Positions 25,492 through 34,963 of a DNA stretch of 64,000 bases are shown here, one piece after another. The notes below the pieces were generated by a model. That model searched no databases and was not told the DNA's origin. It saw nothing but the letters and a program-made list of their open reading frames with translations. Numbering within the stretch: the stretch's first letter is position 1; each line of letters starts with the position of its first letter. Where the stretch lies: assembly GCA_021323335.1 (NCBI GenBank), contig JAJTCN010000005.1, positions 1 to 64,000 on the forward strand, read 5' to 3'. Origin of the DNA: Ramlibacter sp. (GTDB taxonomy: Bacteria > Pseudomonadota > Gammaproteobacteria > Burkholderiales > Burkholderiaceae_C). Position numbers and translations under genes: made by a program.

Positions 25492-26244
25492 ATGAGCCCA
25501 GCTTCCCGCGACAGCGCGCCGTCCCTCCCCCACAGCATCAAGGTGGCCTGTTCCAACTGCAGCCTGCGCGAGCTGTGCATGCCGGTTGGCCTGTCCGACG
25601 ACGAGCTGGCCCGCATCGACGCGGTGATCAGCACCCGGCGCCGGGTCAAGCGCAAGACCGCCCTGTTCCGCAGCGGCGAGAAATTCCACGCCCTTTACGC
25701 CATCCGCACCGGGACGTTCAAGACCTGCGTCAACGCCGAAGACGGGCGTGACCAGGTGACCGGCTTCCAGATGGCCGGGGAGATCGTCGGCCTGGACGGC
25801 ATCGTCAACGACCAGCACACCTGCGACGCCGTGGCGCTGGAGGATGCCGAGGTGTGCGTCATGCCCTTCGACCGCATCGGCGAGCTGTCGCGCGAAGTGG
25901 GCGCGCTGCAGCACCACCTGCACCGGGTGATGAGCCGCGAGATCGTGCGGGAACATGGCGTGATGCTGCTGCTGGGCACAATGCGGGCCGAGGAGCGCCT
26001 CGCCGCCTTCCTGCTCAACCTGGTGCAGCGGCTGCAGGCGCGGGGATTTTCCCGCTCCGAGCTGGTGCTGCGCATGACGCGCCAGGAGATCGGCAGCTAC
26101 CTCGGCCTGAAGCTGGAGACGGTGAGCCGCACGTTCTCGCGCTTCGCCGAGGAGGGGATGATCGAGGTGCACCAGCGCCACGTGCGCATCGTCGACATCG
26201 AGCGGCTGCGCGGCCTGCTGTCGCAGCCGGGCAGCCCGATGTAG
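25492..26244 (+). CDS. fnr: FNR-type oxygen-sensing CRP-family regulator
   Basis: This 250-aa Crp/Fnr regulator has all four [4Fe-4S] ligand cysteines. Three are N-terminal (C20, C23, C29 in VACSNCSLRELCMPVG) and one is central (C111 in NDQHTCDAV). The cyclic-nucleotide-like beta-roll is followed by a dimer helix and a C-terminal HTH with MTRQEIGSYLGLKLETVSRTFSRF, whose E..SR pattern recognises TTGAT half-sites. Such proteins activate microaerobic genes when oxygen is absent. The start at 25492 gives the normal N-terminus; the track ORF extends back through the promoter. Likely targets in this window are hemN, the cco genes, usp, norB and nirK. Confidence 0.94.
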   Translation: MSPASRDSAPSLPHSIKVACSNCSLRELCMPVGLSDDELARIDAVISTRRRVKRKTALFRSGEKFHALYAIRTGTFKTCVNAEDGRDQVTGFQMAGEIVGLDGIVNDQHTCDAVALEDAEVCVMPFDRIGELSREVGALQHHLHRVMSREIVREHGVMLLLGTMRAEERLAAFLLNLVQRLQARGFSRSELVLRMTRQEIGSYLGLKLETVSRTFSRFAEEGMIEVHQRHVRIVDIERLRGLLSQPGSPM

Positions 26245-26337
26245 GACACGGCGCACGGCGTCACCCGGCATGCGCGGCTTTGGCGCGGCCCCGGCGAGCC
26301 CAACATGGGAACCATCCAACCCGCAAAGGAGATTCCC

Positions 26338-26544
26338 ATGAACAAGCAACAGGTCAAGGGCGCGGCCAACCAGGCCGCCGGCGCCGTGAAGAAGGAAGTC
26401 GGCAAGCTGACCGGCGACACCAGCACCCAGGTGGGCGGCCACGCGCAGGAGCTCAAGGGCAAGGCGCAGAAGACCGTGGGCGACGCCCGCGAGGTGGTGC
26501 GCAACGACGACGAGGCAAGGCGCGAGCGCAAGCTGGATCGCTGA
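26338..26544 (+). CDS. CsbD-like stress protein
   Basis: This 68-aa hydrophilic protein of the CsbD/YjbJ family has QQVKGAANQAAGAVKKEVGKLTG followed by a second, similar helix AQELKGKAQKTVGDAREVV. These proteins are abundant under general stress in many bacteria; a molecular function is not known. ATG 26338 is preceded by AAAGGAG at 26325-26331, so the earlier track start is discarded. It is a single gene ending in the 31-bp palindrome. Confidence 0.87.
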   Translation: MNKQQVKGAANQAAGAVKKEVGKLTGDTSTQVGGHAQELKGKAQKTVGDAREVVRNDDEARRERKLDR

Positions 26545-26548
26545 TCCA

Positions 26549-26624
26549 TAGGCCGGGTTCCGCGCAAGCGGACCCGGCATCCAGAGCAAGAGTTGCCGGG
26601 TCCGCTTGCGCGGAACCCGGCCTA
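26549..26624. repeat. Perfect 31-bp inverted repeat (REP-like) between csbD-like and PBP genes
   Basis: The left arm 26549-26579 begins TAGGCCGGGTTCCGCGC, and the right arm 26594-26624 is its exact reverse complement, around a 14-nt loop. The last three bases provide the TAG stop of the convergent penicillin-binding protein gene. It is likely a bidirectional terminator belonging to the dispersed palindrome family. Confidence 0.8.
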
Positions 26625-29201
26625 CTGCGCTGTCGCGCTCCCCGTCGCCTCGCCGATCGGCAGGCTGACTTCGGCAGGCTCGCTGCGAGCGCTGCCTCCT
26701 CCTCCCCCTGCTCCCATCGCCGCCGCCGGCGGCGTCACCTGCTCGGGCTCGCGGTACACCTGCGTGCCCGGGATGGTCTCGACCGGCCGCGCCGCCTCCA
26801 GCGCGCGGGGGAACGCCGGCACGCGCGGCGGCAGGTCGGCGACCGCGGGCACATCCCGCGCGGCGGCGGGTGACGGGGCCACCACGGGCGGCGGCATGGC
26901 CATCGCACGCGGCGGCGGCTCGAGTGGCGGCGGCTCCAGCAAAGGCGCTTCCGGCTTCACCTCGGGGATGGTCACCACCGGGGTGCCGGAGTCGGTGACC
27001 GGCGGCGTGGTGAAGACGCTGTTCCACCAGTCGCCCATGCGGTCCATCAACGGCTTTTCCTGCTCCGCCATCCGCGGCGCGGCGAAGGTGGCCTTGGCGT
27101 CCAGCACCCTAGCCTTGACGGCCTGCTGCGTGAAGTCGCCCACCACCAGCAGCGCGTTGTGGGAGCCCTGGCCCCAGTAGGAGCTGCGCATCGCCACGCG
27201 GTTGTCGTTGAAGCCGACCCAGGCGCCCGCCACCAGCTGCGGGTGCATCAGGATGAACCAGCCGTCGGCGTTGTCCTGGGTGGTGCCGGTCTTGCCGGCC
27301 AGGTCGCCGGCCAGGCCGAAGCGCGCCCGCAGTCCCACCGCGGTGCCGGAGTCGACCACCCCGCGCATCACGTCCAGCAGCGTCATGGCGGCCTCGCTGG
27401 ACAGCGCGGTCTCGCCGGCCGGGGACTGGAAGCTTTCCAGCACGTTGCCGTCGCGGTCTTCCACCGCCGTCACGATCTTCGGCTCCAGGTAGTTCCCGCC
27501 GTTGGCGATGGTGCCGAAGGCCGCCACCATTTCCTTCAGCGTGACGGGACTGGTGCCCAGCGCCAGCGACGGCACTTCGTCGAGCTTGCTCTGGCGCACC
27601 CCCATGGCGCGGGCCAGGCTGGCCACCCGCGACGGGCCCACTTGCTGCATCACCTGCGCGGTGACGGTGTTCTTCGACCGGGCCAGGCCTTCGCGCAGGG
27701 TCATCGGCGCGTTGGTCATGCCGTCGATGTCCGTGGGGCGCCACACCTGGTTGCGGTCGATGCGGATCTCCACCGGGCCGTCCATGAAGGTGTCGGTCGG
27801 CCGCATGCCGCTTTCGAAGGCGGCGCCGTACACGAAGGGCTTGAAGGTGGACCCGGGCTGGCGCCGCGCCTGCTGCACGTGGTCGAACTTGTCCTGGGCG
27901 TAGTCGCGGCTGCCGACCCAGGCACGCACCGCGCCCGTCGTGGGGTCGATCGCCAGGAAGCCGGTCTGCAGCATGGTCTTGCTCTTGCGCAGGTCGGCCA
28001 TGAAGCCGCCATCCTGCTGCAGTTGCTCGATCGCCTCCTCGTCGCTGCGCCCCTTCTCGCGCGTGGCCTTGTACTCGGAAGACTCGCGGATCCACTCCTT
28101 CACCAGCTTGGGATTGCTGTTCCAGAAGTGCTCGAAGGGCCGCACGTCGCCCCGCCGGGCCAGGTAGGCGGCCGGGTCGGTGCCGAGGCTGGCCAGGCCG
28201 CTGCGGGACCACTCGACGTCCGCCACGGCCTGCAGCTGCTTCATCTGCCGCTCCACCGCCTGGTTGGCCATGGCCTGCAGCCGCGAGTCGATGTTCGTCT
28301 TCACCACCAGGCCGTCGGAGTAGATGTTGTAGTCGTTCTTGTCGGCCCACTCCGTCAGCCAGCGGCGCAGGTACTCCGTCAAGTGCGGCGCCGGGCCGTT
28401 GACTTCCTGCAGGCGCTCGAAGTCCAGCTTCAGCGGCTGCGCCTTCAGGGTGTCGAACCGGGCCTGCGGCAGCTTGCCCTCCTTGACCATCATCGCCAGG
28501 ACCGTGTTGCGCCGCTGCAGGGCGCGGTCCGGATTCATCACCGGGTTGTAGTAGGCGGTGCCCTTGAGCATGCCGATCAGCGTGGCGGCCTCCAGCTCGT
28601 TCAGGTCCTTCGCGGGCTTGTCGAAATAGGTGCGCGAGGCCATCTCGATGCCCCAGGCGTTGTAGAGGAAGGAGACCGAGTTGAGGTAGCTCTCGAGGAT
28701 CTCGTCCTTGCTGTAGATCGCCTCGATCTTCAGCGCCGTGATGGCTTCCTTGACCTTGCGGGTGACGGTCTGCGCCCGGCCGATCTGCTCGGGGTACAGG
28801 TTGCGGGCCAGCTGCTGCGTGAGGGTGGAGCCGCCCTCCACGTCGCCGGTCAGCGTGTTGAGCACCGCCTTGCCGGTGCGCACGAAGTCGATGCCGTGGT
28901 GGTCGTAGAAACGCTTGTCCTCGGTGGCCAGCAGGGCCTGGGTCACCCGGGGCGAGATCTCCGACAGCTTGACCCAGTCGCGGTTGGCCCGCCGGAAGGT
29001 CGCCAGCTCCTTGCCGTCGGCCGAGAGCACCACCGAGGCCGACTCCTGCTTGGATTTGCGGATGTCACCGATGCTCGGCGTGAAGGGGTACAGGGCGGCC
29101 ACGTACAGCAGGCCGGCCAGCGGCACCGCGGCCGCCGCCTTCAAGGGGTGCCGCCGGATCCAGCCGCCCAGGCGACGCATCCGGTCGCCCATCCGCGCCA
29201 T
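26622..29201 (-). CDS. Class A penicillin-binding protein (bifunctional transglycosylase/transpeptidase)
   Basis: This 859-aa inner-membrane peptidoglycan synthase has a short cytoplasmic N-terminus and one membrane anchor (KAAAAVPLAGLLYVAALYPF). The GT51 domain shows the catalytic glutamate in LLATEDKRFYDHHGID and GGSTLTQQLARNLYP. The transpeptidase domain has the serine region LARSKNTVTAQVM and the KTGTT motif LAGKTGTTQDNADGWF. A Pro-rich tail of about 120 residues follows. GAGGGAG four bases before ATG 29201 decides the start over 29225. The stop codon is supplied by the palindrome, so the extreme C-terminus may have been altered by the repeat. Confidence 0.92.
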   Translation of the reverse strand: MARMGDRMRRLGGWIRRHPLKAAAAVPLAGLLYVAALYPFTPSIGDIRKSKQESASVVLSADGKELATFRRANRDWVKLSEISPRVTQALLATEDKRFYDHHGIDFVRTGKAVLNTLTGDVEGGSTLTQQLARNLYPEQIGRAQTVTRKVKEAITALKIEAIYSKDEILESYLNSVSFLYNAWGIEMASRTYFDKPAKDLNELEAATLIGMLKGTAYYNPVMNPDRALQRRNTVLAMMVKEGKLPQARFDTLKAQPLKLDFERLQEVNGPAPHLTEYLRRWLTEWADKNDYNIYSDGLVVKTNIDSRLQAMANQAVERQMKQLQAVADVEWSRSGLASLGTDPAAYLARRGDVRPFEHFWNSNPKLVKEWIRESSEYKATREKGRSDEEAIEQLQQDGGFMADLRKSKTMLQTGFLAIDPTTGAVRAWVGSRDYAQDKFDHVQQARRQPGSTFKPFVYGAAFESGMRPTDTFMDGPVEIRIDRNQVWRPTDIDGMTNAPMTLREGLARSKNTVTAQVMQQVGPSRVASLARAMGVRQSKLDEVPSLALGTSPVTLKEMVAAFGTIANGGNYLEPKIVTAVEDRDGNVLESFQSPAGETALSSEAAMTLLDVMRGVVDSGTAVGLRARFGLAGDLAGKTGTTQDNADGWFILMHPQLVAGAWVGFNDNRVAMRSSYWGQGSHNALLVVGDFTQQAVKARVLDAKATFAAPRMAEQEKPLMDRMGDWWNSVFTTPPVTDSGTPVVTIPEVKPEAPLLEPPPLEPPPRAMAMPPPVVAPSPAAARDVPAVADLPPRVPAFPRALEAARPVETIPGTQVYREPEQVTPPAAAMGAGGGGGSARSEPAEVSLPIGEATGSATAQ

Positions 29202-29345
29202 CGCTCCCTCTTTCAGTACCGTCATGATTCGCGTGTTCGTGAGTGGTGCACGAATCTAGGTGGCGCGGCCGTGGCGCGACTGTAGGACGGCCGCGCGACG
29301 GAGCCGGGCCTTCGCCGCATTGCGGTGAAGCCGGCCGGCGGAGCG

Positions 29346-29990
29346 CTAGCTCAGCGGGTCGGCGAGCCCGTGCTTCAGGGCGTACCGCAGCAGCTCCGTC
29401 GCATTCGACAGGCCGAGCTTTTGCATCAGGTTGGCCTTGTGCGTGCTTACCGTCTTCACCGACAGGTTGAGCTTGTTCGCGATGTCGGTCACGGCGTCCC
29501 CGGCCACCAGCAACCGGAACACCTGGAACTCGCGGTCCGACAGGCTTTCGTGCGGCAGCGCTTCGCCACCCCCGGGCATGGCGCCCAGCGCCAGTTGCTC
29601 CGCCACCTCCGACGAGATGTAGGCGCCGCCGGCCGCTATCTTGCGGATCGCCTGCTCCAGCTGCGCGGGCGCACTTTCCTTGGTGAGGTAGCCGCTGGCG
29701 CCCGACTTGATCGCGCGAACCGCGTACTGCATCTCCTGGTGCATGCTCAGGACCAGGATGCGAAGCTTGGGCTTTTCCGCCTTCACCAGCTTGATCAGCT
29801 CCATGCCGCTGCGCCCCGGCATGGACAGGTCCAGCACCAGCACGTCGAAATCGGTGGAGCGCACGACCTGCATGACCTCGGTGCCGTCGGCGGCCTCGCC
29901 GGCCACCTGGAAGTCGGCCGCGTCGCCGACGATGCGCTTGAGGCCCTCGCGCACGATGGCGTGGTCGTCGGCCAGGACGATCCGGATCAT
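29346..29990 (-). CDS. NarL/FixJ-family response regulator
   Basis: This 214-aa response regulator has a receiver domain with acidic pocket LADDH, phospho-acceptor aspartate in VLVLDLSMPGRSG and lysine in GYLTKESAP. It is followed by a LuxR-type HTH (LSDREFQVFRLLVAGDAVTDIANKLNLSVKTVSTHKANL). The start overlaps the stop of the PAS kinase gene (ATGA), so they are a cognate pair. Targets are unknown; the pair opens the 29-40 kb signalling block. Confidence 0.93.
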   Translation of the reverse strand: MIRIVLADDHAIVREGLKRIVGDAADFQVAGEAADGTEVMQVVRSTDFDVLVLDLSMPGRSGMELIKLVKAEKPKLRILVLSMHQEMQYAVRAIKSGASGYLTKESAPAQLEQAIRKIAAGGAYISSEVAEQLALGAMPGGGEALPHESLSDREFQVFRLLVAGDAVTDIANKLNLSVKTVSTHKANLMQKLGLSNATELLRYALKHGLADPLS

Positions 29991-31042
29991 TCGGCCGTCC
30001 CTTCGATCGGGATGCGCGCCTCGACCCGGGTGCCGGCGCCGGGGCTGCTCTGGACGCTGACCTCGCCGCGCATCAGCAAGGCCCGCTCGCGCAGGCCCAC
30101 CAGGCCCAGCGACTGCGGCTTGCGCGGCTCGCCGGTGCGGAAGCCGACGCCGTCGTCCTGCACGCAGAGCACCACGTTGTCCCCGCGCCGATGCACCGAG
30201 ACCTGGACGCTGCGTGCGCTGGCATGCTTGCCCACGTTGGCCAGCGATTCCTGCACCATGCGGAACACGCCGGTGGCGAACGGCTCGTCCAGCTCCAGCG
30301 ACTCGTCGATGTCCAGGTCGCACGGGACGCCGGTGCGCTGGGTGAAGTTCTGCACGACCCACTCGATCGCCGCCACCAGGCCGAGGTCGTCCAGCACCAG
30401 CGGGCGCAGGTCGGCCGCGATGCGGCGCACCGACGCCACCGCGCCGTCGAGCAGGGCCAGCATCTGGGCCAGCTTCGTCTGAGCCTGCGGATCGCCGGCG
30501 GAATTGTCACGCAGCCAGATGGTGTCCATCTTCAGCGCGGTCAGCGACTGGGCCAGTTCGTCGTGCAGTTCCCGCGCGATGCGGGACTTCTCCTGCTCGC
30601 GCACGCCCGTCGATTCCGCCGCGAAGGACGCCAGTTCCTGGCGCGCCCGCACCCGCTCGGTCACGTCGCGCAGGATCACCGTGTACAACTTTCCCTCGGG
30701 CGCGTTGAGTTGCGAGATCGAGGCGTCGATCGGGAACTCCCCCCCGTCCTTGCGCAACGCGTACAGCACCGTGTTGTCCCCCATGCGTCGGGAGGTGGTG
30801 CCGGTGGCGCCGAAGCGCCGCACCTGCTGCGAGTGGCCGCCGCGGTACCTCTGCGGTATCAGCATGTCCAGCGGCTGGCCATGGACCTCCTGCGTCGTCC
30901 AGCCGAACATCTTCTGGGCGGCGCGGTTGAACAGCACGATGCGCTGCTCGTCGTCGACGCTGATGATGCCGTCCATGGCGGAATCGAGCAGCCCGGCCAG
31001 CCGGGCCGCCGCGCTCTTGTCAGGCAGGGAAGAAAAGGTCAA
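29987..31042 (-). CDS. PAS-domain sensor histidine kinase (NarX/HisKA_3 type)
   Basis: This 351-aa soluble kinase has an N-terminal PAS domain (LDSAMDGIISVDDEQRIVLFNRAAQKMFGWT) with a PAC segment (LYTVILRDVTERVRA). The HisKA_3 dimerisation helix carries the phospho-histidine in KSRIARELHDELAQSLTALKMD, and an HATPase_c domain shows VCVQDDGVGF and LGLVGLRERALLM. No membrane segment is present, so it senses a cytoplasmic signal, perhaps redox or oxygen through PAS, though no haem-binding residue can be assigned. It is coupled by ATGA to the NarL-type regulator. Confidence 0.92.
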   Translation of the reverse strand: MTFSSLPDKSAAARLAGLLDSAMDGIISVDDEQRIVLFNRAAQKMFGWTTQEVHGQPLDMLIPQRYRGGHSQQVRRFGATGTTSRRMGDNTVLYALRKDGGEFPIDASISQLNAPEGKLYTVILRDVTERVRARQELASFAAESTGVREQEKSRIARELHDELAQSLTALKMDTIWLRDNSAGDPQAQTKLAQMLALLDGAVASVRRIAADLRPLVLDDLGLVAAIEWVVQNFTQRTGVPCDLDIDESLELDEPFATGVFRMVQESLANVGKHASARSVQVSVHRRGDNVVLCVQDDGVGFRTGEPRKPQSLGLVGLRERALLMRGEVSVQSSPGAGTRVEARIPIEGTAE

Positions 31043-31202
31043 TGCGGAATCCGTTCACCTTCGTTGCGCAAATTACAGCACAAGCGGGCGCCGCCGCTTC
31101 CTGGCGTCTTCTTCCTACAGCCGCGCCCGGGTGGTCCTGACAGCCGGGGCGGAACGGACGGCCCACACTCGCTTCCAACCTGATCCTCACAAACCCCACG
31201 CA

Positions 31203-31949
31203 GTGTTGGCCATCGACCCGATCATCTCCACCTCCGCCGGAGCGCCCCCACCGGCCCCGGATGCCTCTCCGCAGCGCATGCGCAGCCTCGCGCGCGCCGC
31301 GCAGCAGGACATCCTGCGCCGGCTGACCCCGCCGCTGCGACATGACATGGTGGTGCACCTGCAGTCGCTCGGCATGATGGCCGAAGCCCTGGGCGCGCGC
31401 ATGGAGCGCGGATCGGTGGACAGCGACGACCTCCAGGGTTCGGTGTCCAAGCTCAACCGCCTGTCGCGCCAGGCCGTGGCCCGTTGCCTCGAGGTCTGCA
31501 CCTGGATGGAAGCGGGTGAAGACGATACGGCGACCCTGCGCGAAGGCGTGTCCGAGGTCGTCCGGCTGCTCTCCACCGGCCTCAATTTCCGCGGCTTCGA
31601 GCTGCGGATGGAGCTGGGTGAAGGCGAGTTCGAGGTTTCGCGCAGCGCGGCCCGTTTCCTGGTGGCCGCCGCCATCCTGACCCTGGCGGATTCCGCCGCG
31701 GCGCCCGGCGAAATCACCCTGCGCACCGAGCTGTCTTCCTCCCATGGCGTCGTCGCCGTCGAATACCAGGCCCAGTCGGACGGAACGTTCACCCAGCTGC
31801 ACGAGCCGGGCGAGGCGCCGCTCGCGTGGGCCGAAGTGCAGGCCCTGGCGCAGCAGCACGACGTGGAACTGATCCGCAACCGCCAGGCGATCGTCCTGCG
31901 CCTGCCCCGCGCGGTGGTCACGACACCTCTGAAGATGGTTCCGGTGTGA
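31203..31949 (+). CDS. Degenerate histidine-kinase-like protein
   Basis: This is a 248-aa protein if begun at GTG 31203; ATG 31278 is an alternative start. It has a helical pair resembling a DHp domain (LTPPLRHDMVVHLQSLGMMAEAL, then NRLSRQAVARCLEVCTWME). A C-terminal ATPase-like fold shows FLVAAAILTLADSAAAPGEITLRTEL in the N-box position but lacks the D-x-G-x-G and G-rich lid motifs. It is therefore probably unable to bind ATP normally. It resembles the protein at 34960-36207 in layout. It converges on the GGDEF/EAL gene with a 32-bp overlap. The function is unknown; a phosphotransfer or scaffold role is conceivable. Confidence 0.6.
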   Translation: MLAIDPIISTSAGAPPPAPDASPQRMRSLARAAQQDILRRLTPPLRHDMVVHLQSLGMMAEALGARMERGSVDSDDLQGSVSKLNRLSRQAVARCLEVCTWMEAGEDDTATLREGVSEVVRLLSTGLNFRGFELRMELGEGEFEVSRSAARFLVAAAILTLADSAAAPGEITLRTELSSSHGVVAVEYQAQSDGTFTQLHEPGEAPLAWAEVQALAQQHDVELIRNRQAIVLRLPRAVVTTPLKMVPV

Positions 31950-34392
31950 GCGCCGCGCCCGGTCCCGGGTGCGCCTCCATGAACGCCTCGAGGTTCGCCA
32001 GGGGCAGCGGCCGGCAATACAGGTAGCCCTGGTAGCGCTCGCACCCCTGGCGGTGCAAAAAAGCGCGCTGTTCCTCCGTCTCCACCCCCTCGGCGATCAC
32101 TTCCAGTCCCAGGCTGCGGCACAGCCCGATGATCGTGCCGGCAATCGCCGCGTCGTTGCCATCGGTGAGGATGTCCTTCACGAAGGCACGGTCGATCTTC
32201 AGTTCGTCGATCGGCAGGCGCTTCAGGTACGAGAGCGACGAATAGCCGATGCCGAAATCGTCCACCGACAGGCGCACGCCCATGTCCTTGAGGTTGCGCA
32301 TCTTGGCGATGGCGGCGTCCAGGTGGTCGGCCAGCAGGCTTTCGGTGAGTTCCAGCTTCAGCCGGTCGGGCCGGATGCCGGCACGGCGCACGCAGGTCAT
32401 CACCTCGTCGATGAAGTCCGGATGCCGGAACTGGCGCACGCTGACGTTCACCGCGATGCTCAGGTGGCTGCGATCCGGGCGCTGGGCCCACTCCGCCAGC
32501 TGGGCGCAGGCCGCCTCCAGCACCCAGTGCCCGATCGGGATGATCAGCGAGGTCTCTTCCGCGGTCGGGATGAATGCGTCCGGCCGGACGATGCCGCGCG
32601 TGGGATGCTCCCAGCGCAGCAGCGCCTCGACGCCGAACATCCGTCCATCCATCCCCACCTGCGGCTGGTATTCGATCTTCAGCTGGTTGTCGCGCCAGGC
32701 CTGCCGCAGGTCCGACGCGAGCGCCGCGTTGGCCGACGCCACCGCCTGCATCTCGGGGTCGAAGAACCGCACCGCATTGCGGCCCGCGGCCTTGGCCTGG
32801 TACATGGCCAGGTCGGCCTGCTTGAGCAGCTCGTTGACGCTGGAGGGCGCCTTGCCGAACAGCGTGACGCCGATGCTGCAGGTGCTGTGGTGCAGGTACC
32901 CGGGCAGCACGTAGGGCTCGCCCAGGCCCTCCAGGATCCGCTGGCTCACCGCTTCGGCGGCGGTGACCGGGTCGAGCGGCTTGTCCGGCCGGTTTTCCAG
33001 CAGCACCACGAACTCGTCGCCGCCCAGCCGCGCCACCAGGTCGCCCTTGGCGACGCAGTTGCGCAGACGCCGCGCGACCTGCTGCAGCAGCAGGTCGCCC
33101 TTCTGGTGGCCCAGCGTGTCGTTGAGCACCTTGAAGTTGTCCAGGTCGATGAACATCAGCGCGCCTTCGCGCGCGTGCCCGCTCTCCCCCACCGCCTCGT
33201 TCAGCCGGTCCAGCAGCATCTGCCGGTTGGGCAACTGCGTCAGCGGGTCGTAGAAGGCCAGGTACTGGATCTTCTCCTCGTCGCGCTTGCGCTCGGTGAT
33301 GTCGCGCCCCACCGCCACCCAGTGCGTCAGGCGGCGGGCCTCGTCCCACACCGGCGACACGTCGAGGTCCACCCAGTACGGCTCGCCGGCCTTGGTGTAG
33401 TTGATCAGGTCGACCCGCACGCGCTCCCACTGCTCCAGCGCGGCCCGGATGCGATCGAGCTGGGGGCGCTGCGTGTCCGGCCCCTGCAGCAGGCGCGGCG
33501 AATGGCCGATGACCTCGTCGCGGGAATAGCCGGTGCGGCGCTCGAAGGCCTCGTTGACGAACACGATGCGCGGCCCGGGCGCGCGGAACGGCGCCGCCTC
33601 GGTGATGATGACGATGTCGTTCAGGCGGGCGATGCTGCCCTCCAGCAGCATCAGGTGCTGCTGCGCCCGCCGCCGGGCCGTGACGTCGCGCAGGTGCAGG
33701 GCCAGCCCTGCGCCGAAGGGGAAGCCGCGCAGCTCCAGCCAGTGGCTCACCTGCGCGTCCAGTTCCTCCAGCTCGATCGCCTCGCGCCGCTCCAGCGCGT
33801 GCATGAAGCGCTCTTCCAGCGCCAGCCGCGCGCGCTTCTGGAAGAAGCTCCAGATCTTGCGGCCGGCGATGGCCTCGCCACCGAGCATCTGCTCGGCCTG
33901 CTCGTTGGCATAGCTGATGCGGCCCTGCGCGTCGATGGTGACGAAGGCTTCGCCGCTGCCCAGCGCGCCGCCCATGCTCACCGTGTGGCGCATCAGCGTC
34001 CCCGCCGCATAGCCGGCGGGCGCGATCTCCTGCACCAGCCCCTCGGCCCCGGCGAGGCTGCCGTCCGCCGCGGCCAGCGGCTGGCCGACGCAGCGCACCC
34101 AGATGCGGCGGCCCTGCAGCGAGTTCAGCTGCACCTCGATGTCGAAGGGGATGCCCTGCTCCTGGCAGGCGCGCATGCGCGCCTCCAGTTCCGCGCGGTG
34201 TTCCTCCGCGTAGTGGCCGAGCGCGTTCTCGAAGGTCGGCGTGTAACCGGGTGGCGCGCCGTGCAGGCGTGCCAGCTGCTCCGACCAGTACAGGTGGCCC
34301 TGCTTCGCGTCGAGCCGCCAGAAGCCGATGAAGGCGCTGCGCTCCACGAGCTTCAGCAGGTGGTCAGCGTTGGAGGCTGTCACTGGGTCCAT
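31918..34392 (-). CDS. PAS-GGDEF-EAL signalling protein
   Basis: This 824-aa cytoplasmic c-di-GMP enzyme has three PAS-like segments in its first half (around FIGFWRLDAKQGHLYWSEQL, FVTIDAQGRISYANEQAEQML and IVIITEAAPFRAPGPRIVFVNEAFERRTGY). A GGDEF domain with intact RLGGDEFVVLL follows, then an EAL domain with EALLRW, DDFGIGYSSLSYLKRLP, LKIDRAFV and EGVETEEQ. Both catalytic motifs look complete, so it could make or degrade c-di-GMP depending on signal. The start at 34392 agrees with the first PAS. It overlaps the convergent kinase-like gene by 32 bases. Confidence 0.92.
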   Translation of the reverse strand: MDPVTASNADHLLKLVERSAFIGFWRLDAKQGHLYWSEQLARLHGAPPGYTPTFENALGHYAEEHRAELEARMRACQEQGIPFDIEVQLNSLQGRRIWVRCVGQPLAAADGSLAGAEGLVQEIAPAGYAAGTLMRHTVSMGGALGSGEAFVTIDAQGRISYANEQAEQMLGGEAIAGRKIWSFFQKRARLALEERFMHALERREAIELEELDAQVSHWLELRGFPFGAGLALHLRDVTARRRAQQHLMLLEGSIARLNDIVIITEAAPFRAPGPRIVFVNEAFERRTGYSRDEVIGHSPRLLQGPDTQRPQLDRIRAALEQWERVRVDLINYTKAGEPYWVDLDVSPVWDEARRLTHWVAVGRDITERKRDEEKIQYLAFYDPLTQLPNRQMLLDRLNEAVGESGHAREGALMFIDLDNFKVLNDTLGHQKGDLLLQQVARRLRNCVAKGDLVARLGGDEFVVLLENRPDKPLDPVTAAEAVSQRILEGLGEPYVLPGYLHHSTCSIGVTLFGKAPSSVNELLKQADLAMYQAKAAGRNAVRFFDPEMQAVASANAALASDLRQAWRDNQLKIEYQPQVGMDGRMFGVEALLRWEHPTRGIVRPDAFIPTAEETSLIIPIGHWVLEAACAQLAEWAQRPDRSHLSIAVNVSVRQFRHPDFIDEVMTCVRRAGIRPDRLKLELTESLLADHLDAAIAKMRNLKDMGVRLSVDDFGIGYSSLSYLKRLPIDELKIDRAFVKDILTDGNDAAIAGTIIGLCRSLGLEVIAEGVETEEQRAFLHRQGCERYQGYLYCRPLPLANLEAFMEAHPGPGAALTPEPSSEVS

Positions 34393-34540
34393 GTCGTGTT
34401 TCGCATCTTACGTTGCCGCACGCACGGCGGAAAAACCGTAGGCACCCTCCTACATGCAAACGGGGGCCCATCCGAGTGGTTCAGCAGTAAGCGGGAATAG
34501 AGTGCCTTACGCCTTGAAACCATTACCGATTGAGCCCCCC

Positions 34541-34963
34541 GTGCAACTTGCAGTATTCGTCGTGGAGGACAACGCGGAGATCCAGGAGAACCTCGTGGGC
34601 GCCCTGGAAGAACTGACCTGCGTGCGCGTGGTCGGCGGCAGCGCCACCGAAGACGGCGCCCTGGACTGGATCGCCCGCAACTCCGACTGGGACATGCTCA
34701 TCGTGGACCTGTTCCTCAAGGGCGGCAGCGGCATGCGCCTCGTGCAGCGCGTGCAGCGCGCCCGGACCGACCAGAAGATCATCGTCTTCAGCAACTACGT
34801 CAACGCCAGCGTGCGCAAGCGCTGCGCGCAGCTCGGCGTCGACGCCGTGTTCGACAAGTCCACCGAAATCGACGCCTTGGTGGACTACTGCTCCCACCAA
34901 TGCACCCTGCTGGGCACGCAGGCCGCGCTCAGCCCCGCACATCCCACCGGAGGCACCCCATGA
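34541..34963 (+). CDS. Single-domain response regulator
   Basis: This 140-aa receiver-only protein has acidic residues in VFVVEDNAEIQ, the phospho-acceptor aspartate in MLIVDLFLKGGSGMRLV, the Ser/Thr position in KIIVFSNY, and the lysine in AVFDKSTEID. A C-terminal tail of about 20 residues carries no output domain. The start is uncertain: GTG 34541 (MQLAVFVVEDN) fits the fold; the track start adds an unlikely N-terminus. It overlaps the following kinase-like gene by ATGA, so the two probably form a signalling pair. CTCCTACATG lies about 87 bases upstream. Confidence 0.85.
   Translation: MQLAVFVVEDNAEIQENLVGALEELTCVRVVGGSATEDGALDWIARNSDWDMLIVDLFLKGGSGMRLVQRVQRARTDQKIIVFSNYVNASVRKRCAQLGVDAVFDKSTEIDALVDYCSHQCTLLGTQAALSPAHPTGGTP

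Noticed and set aside
24121-27027. 968-aa minus-strand ORF spanning hemN, fnr and csbD
   Set aside because: It is a frame-shadow of hemN on the same strand joined to the antisense of fnr. No domain is readable.
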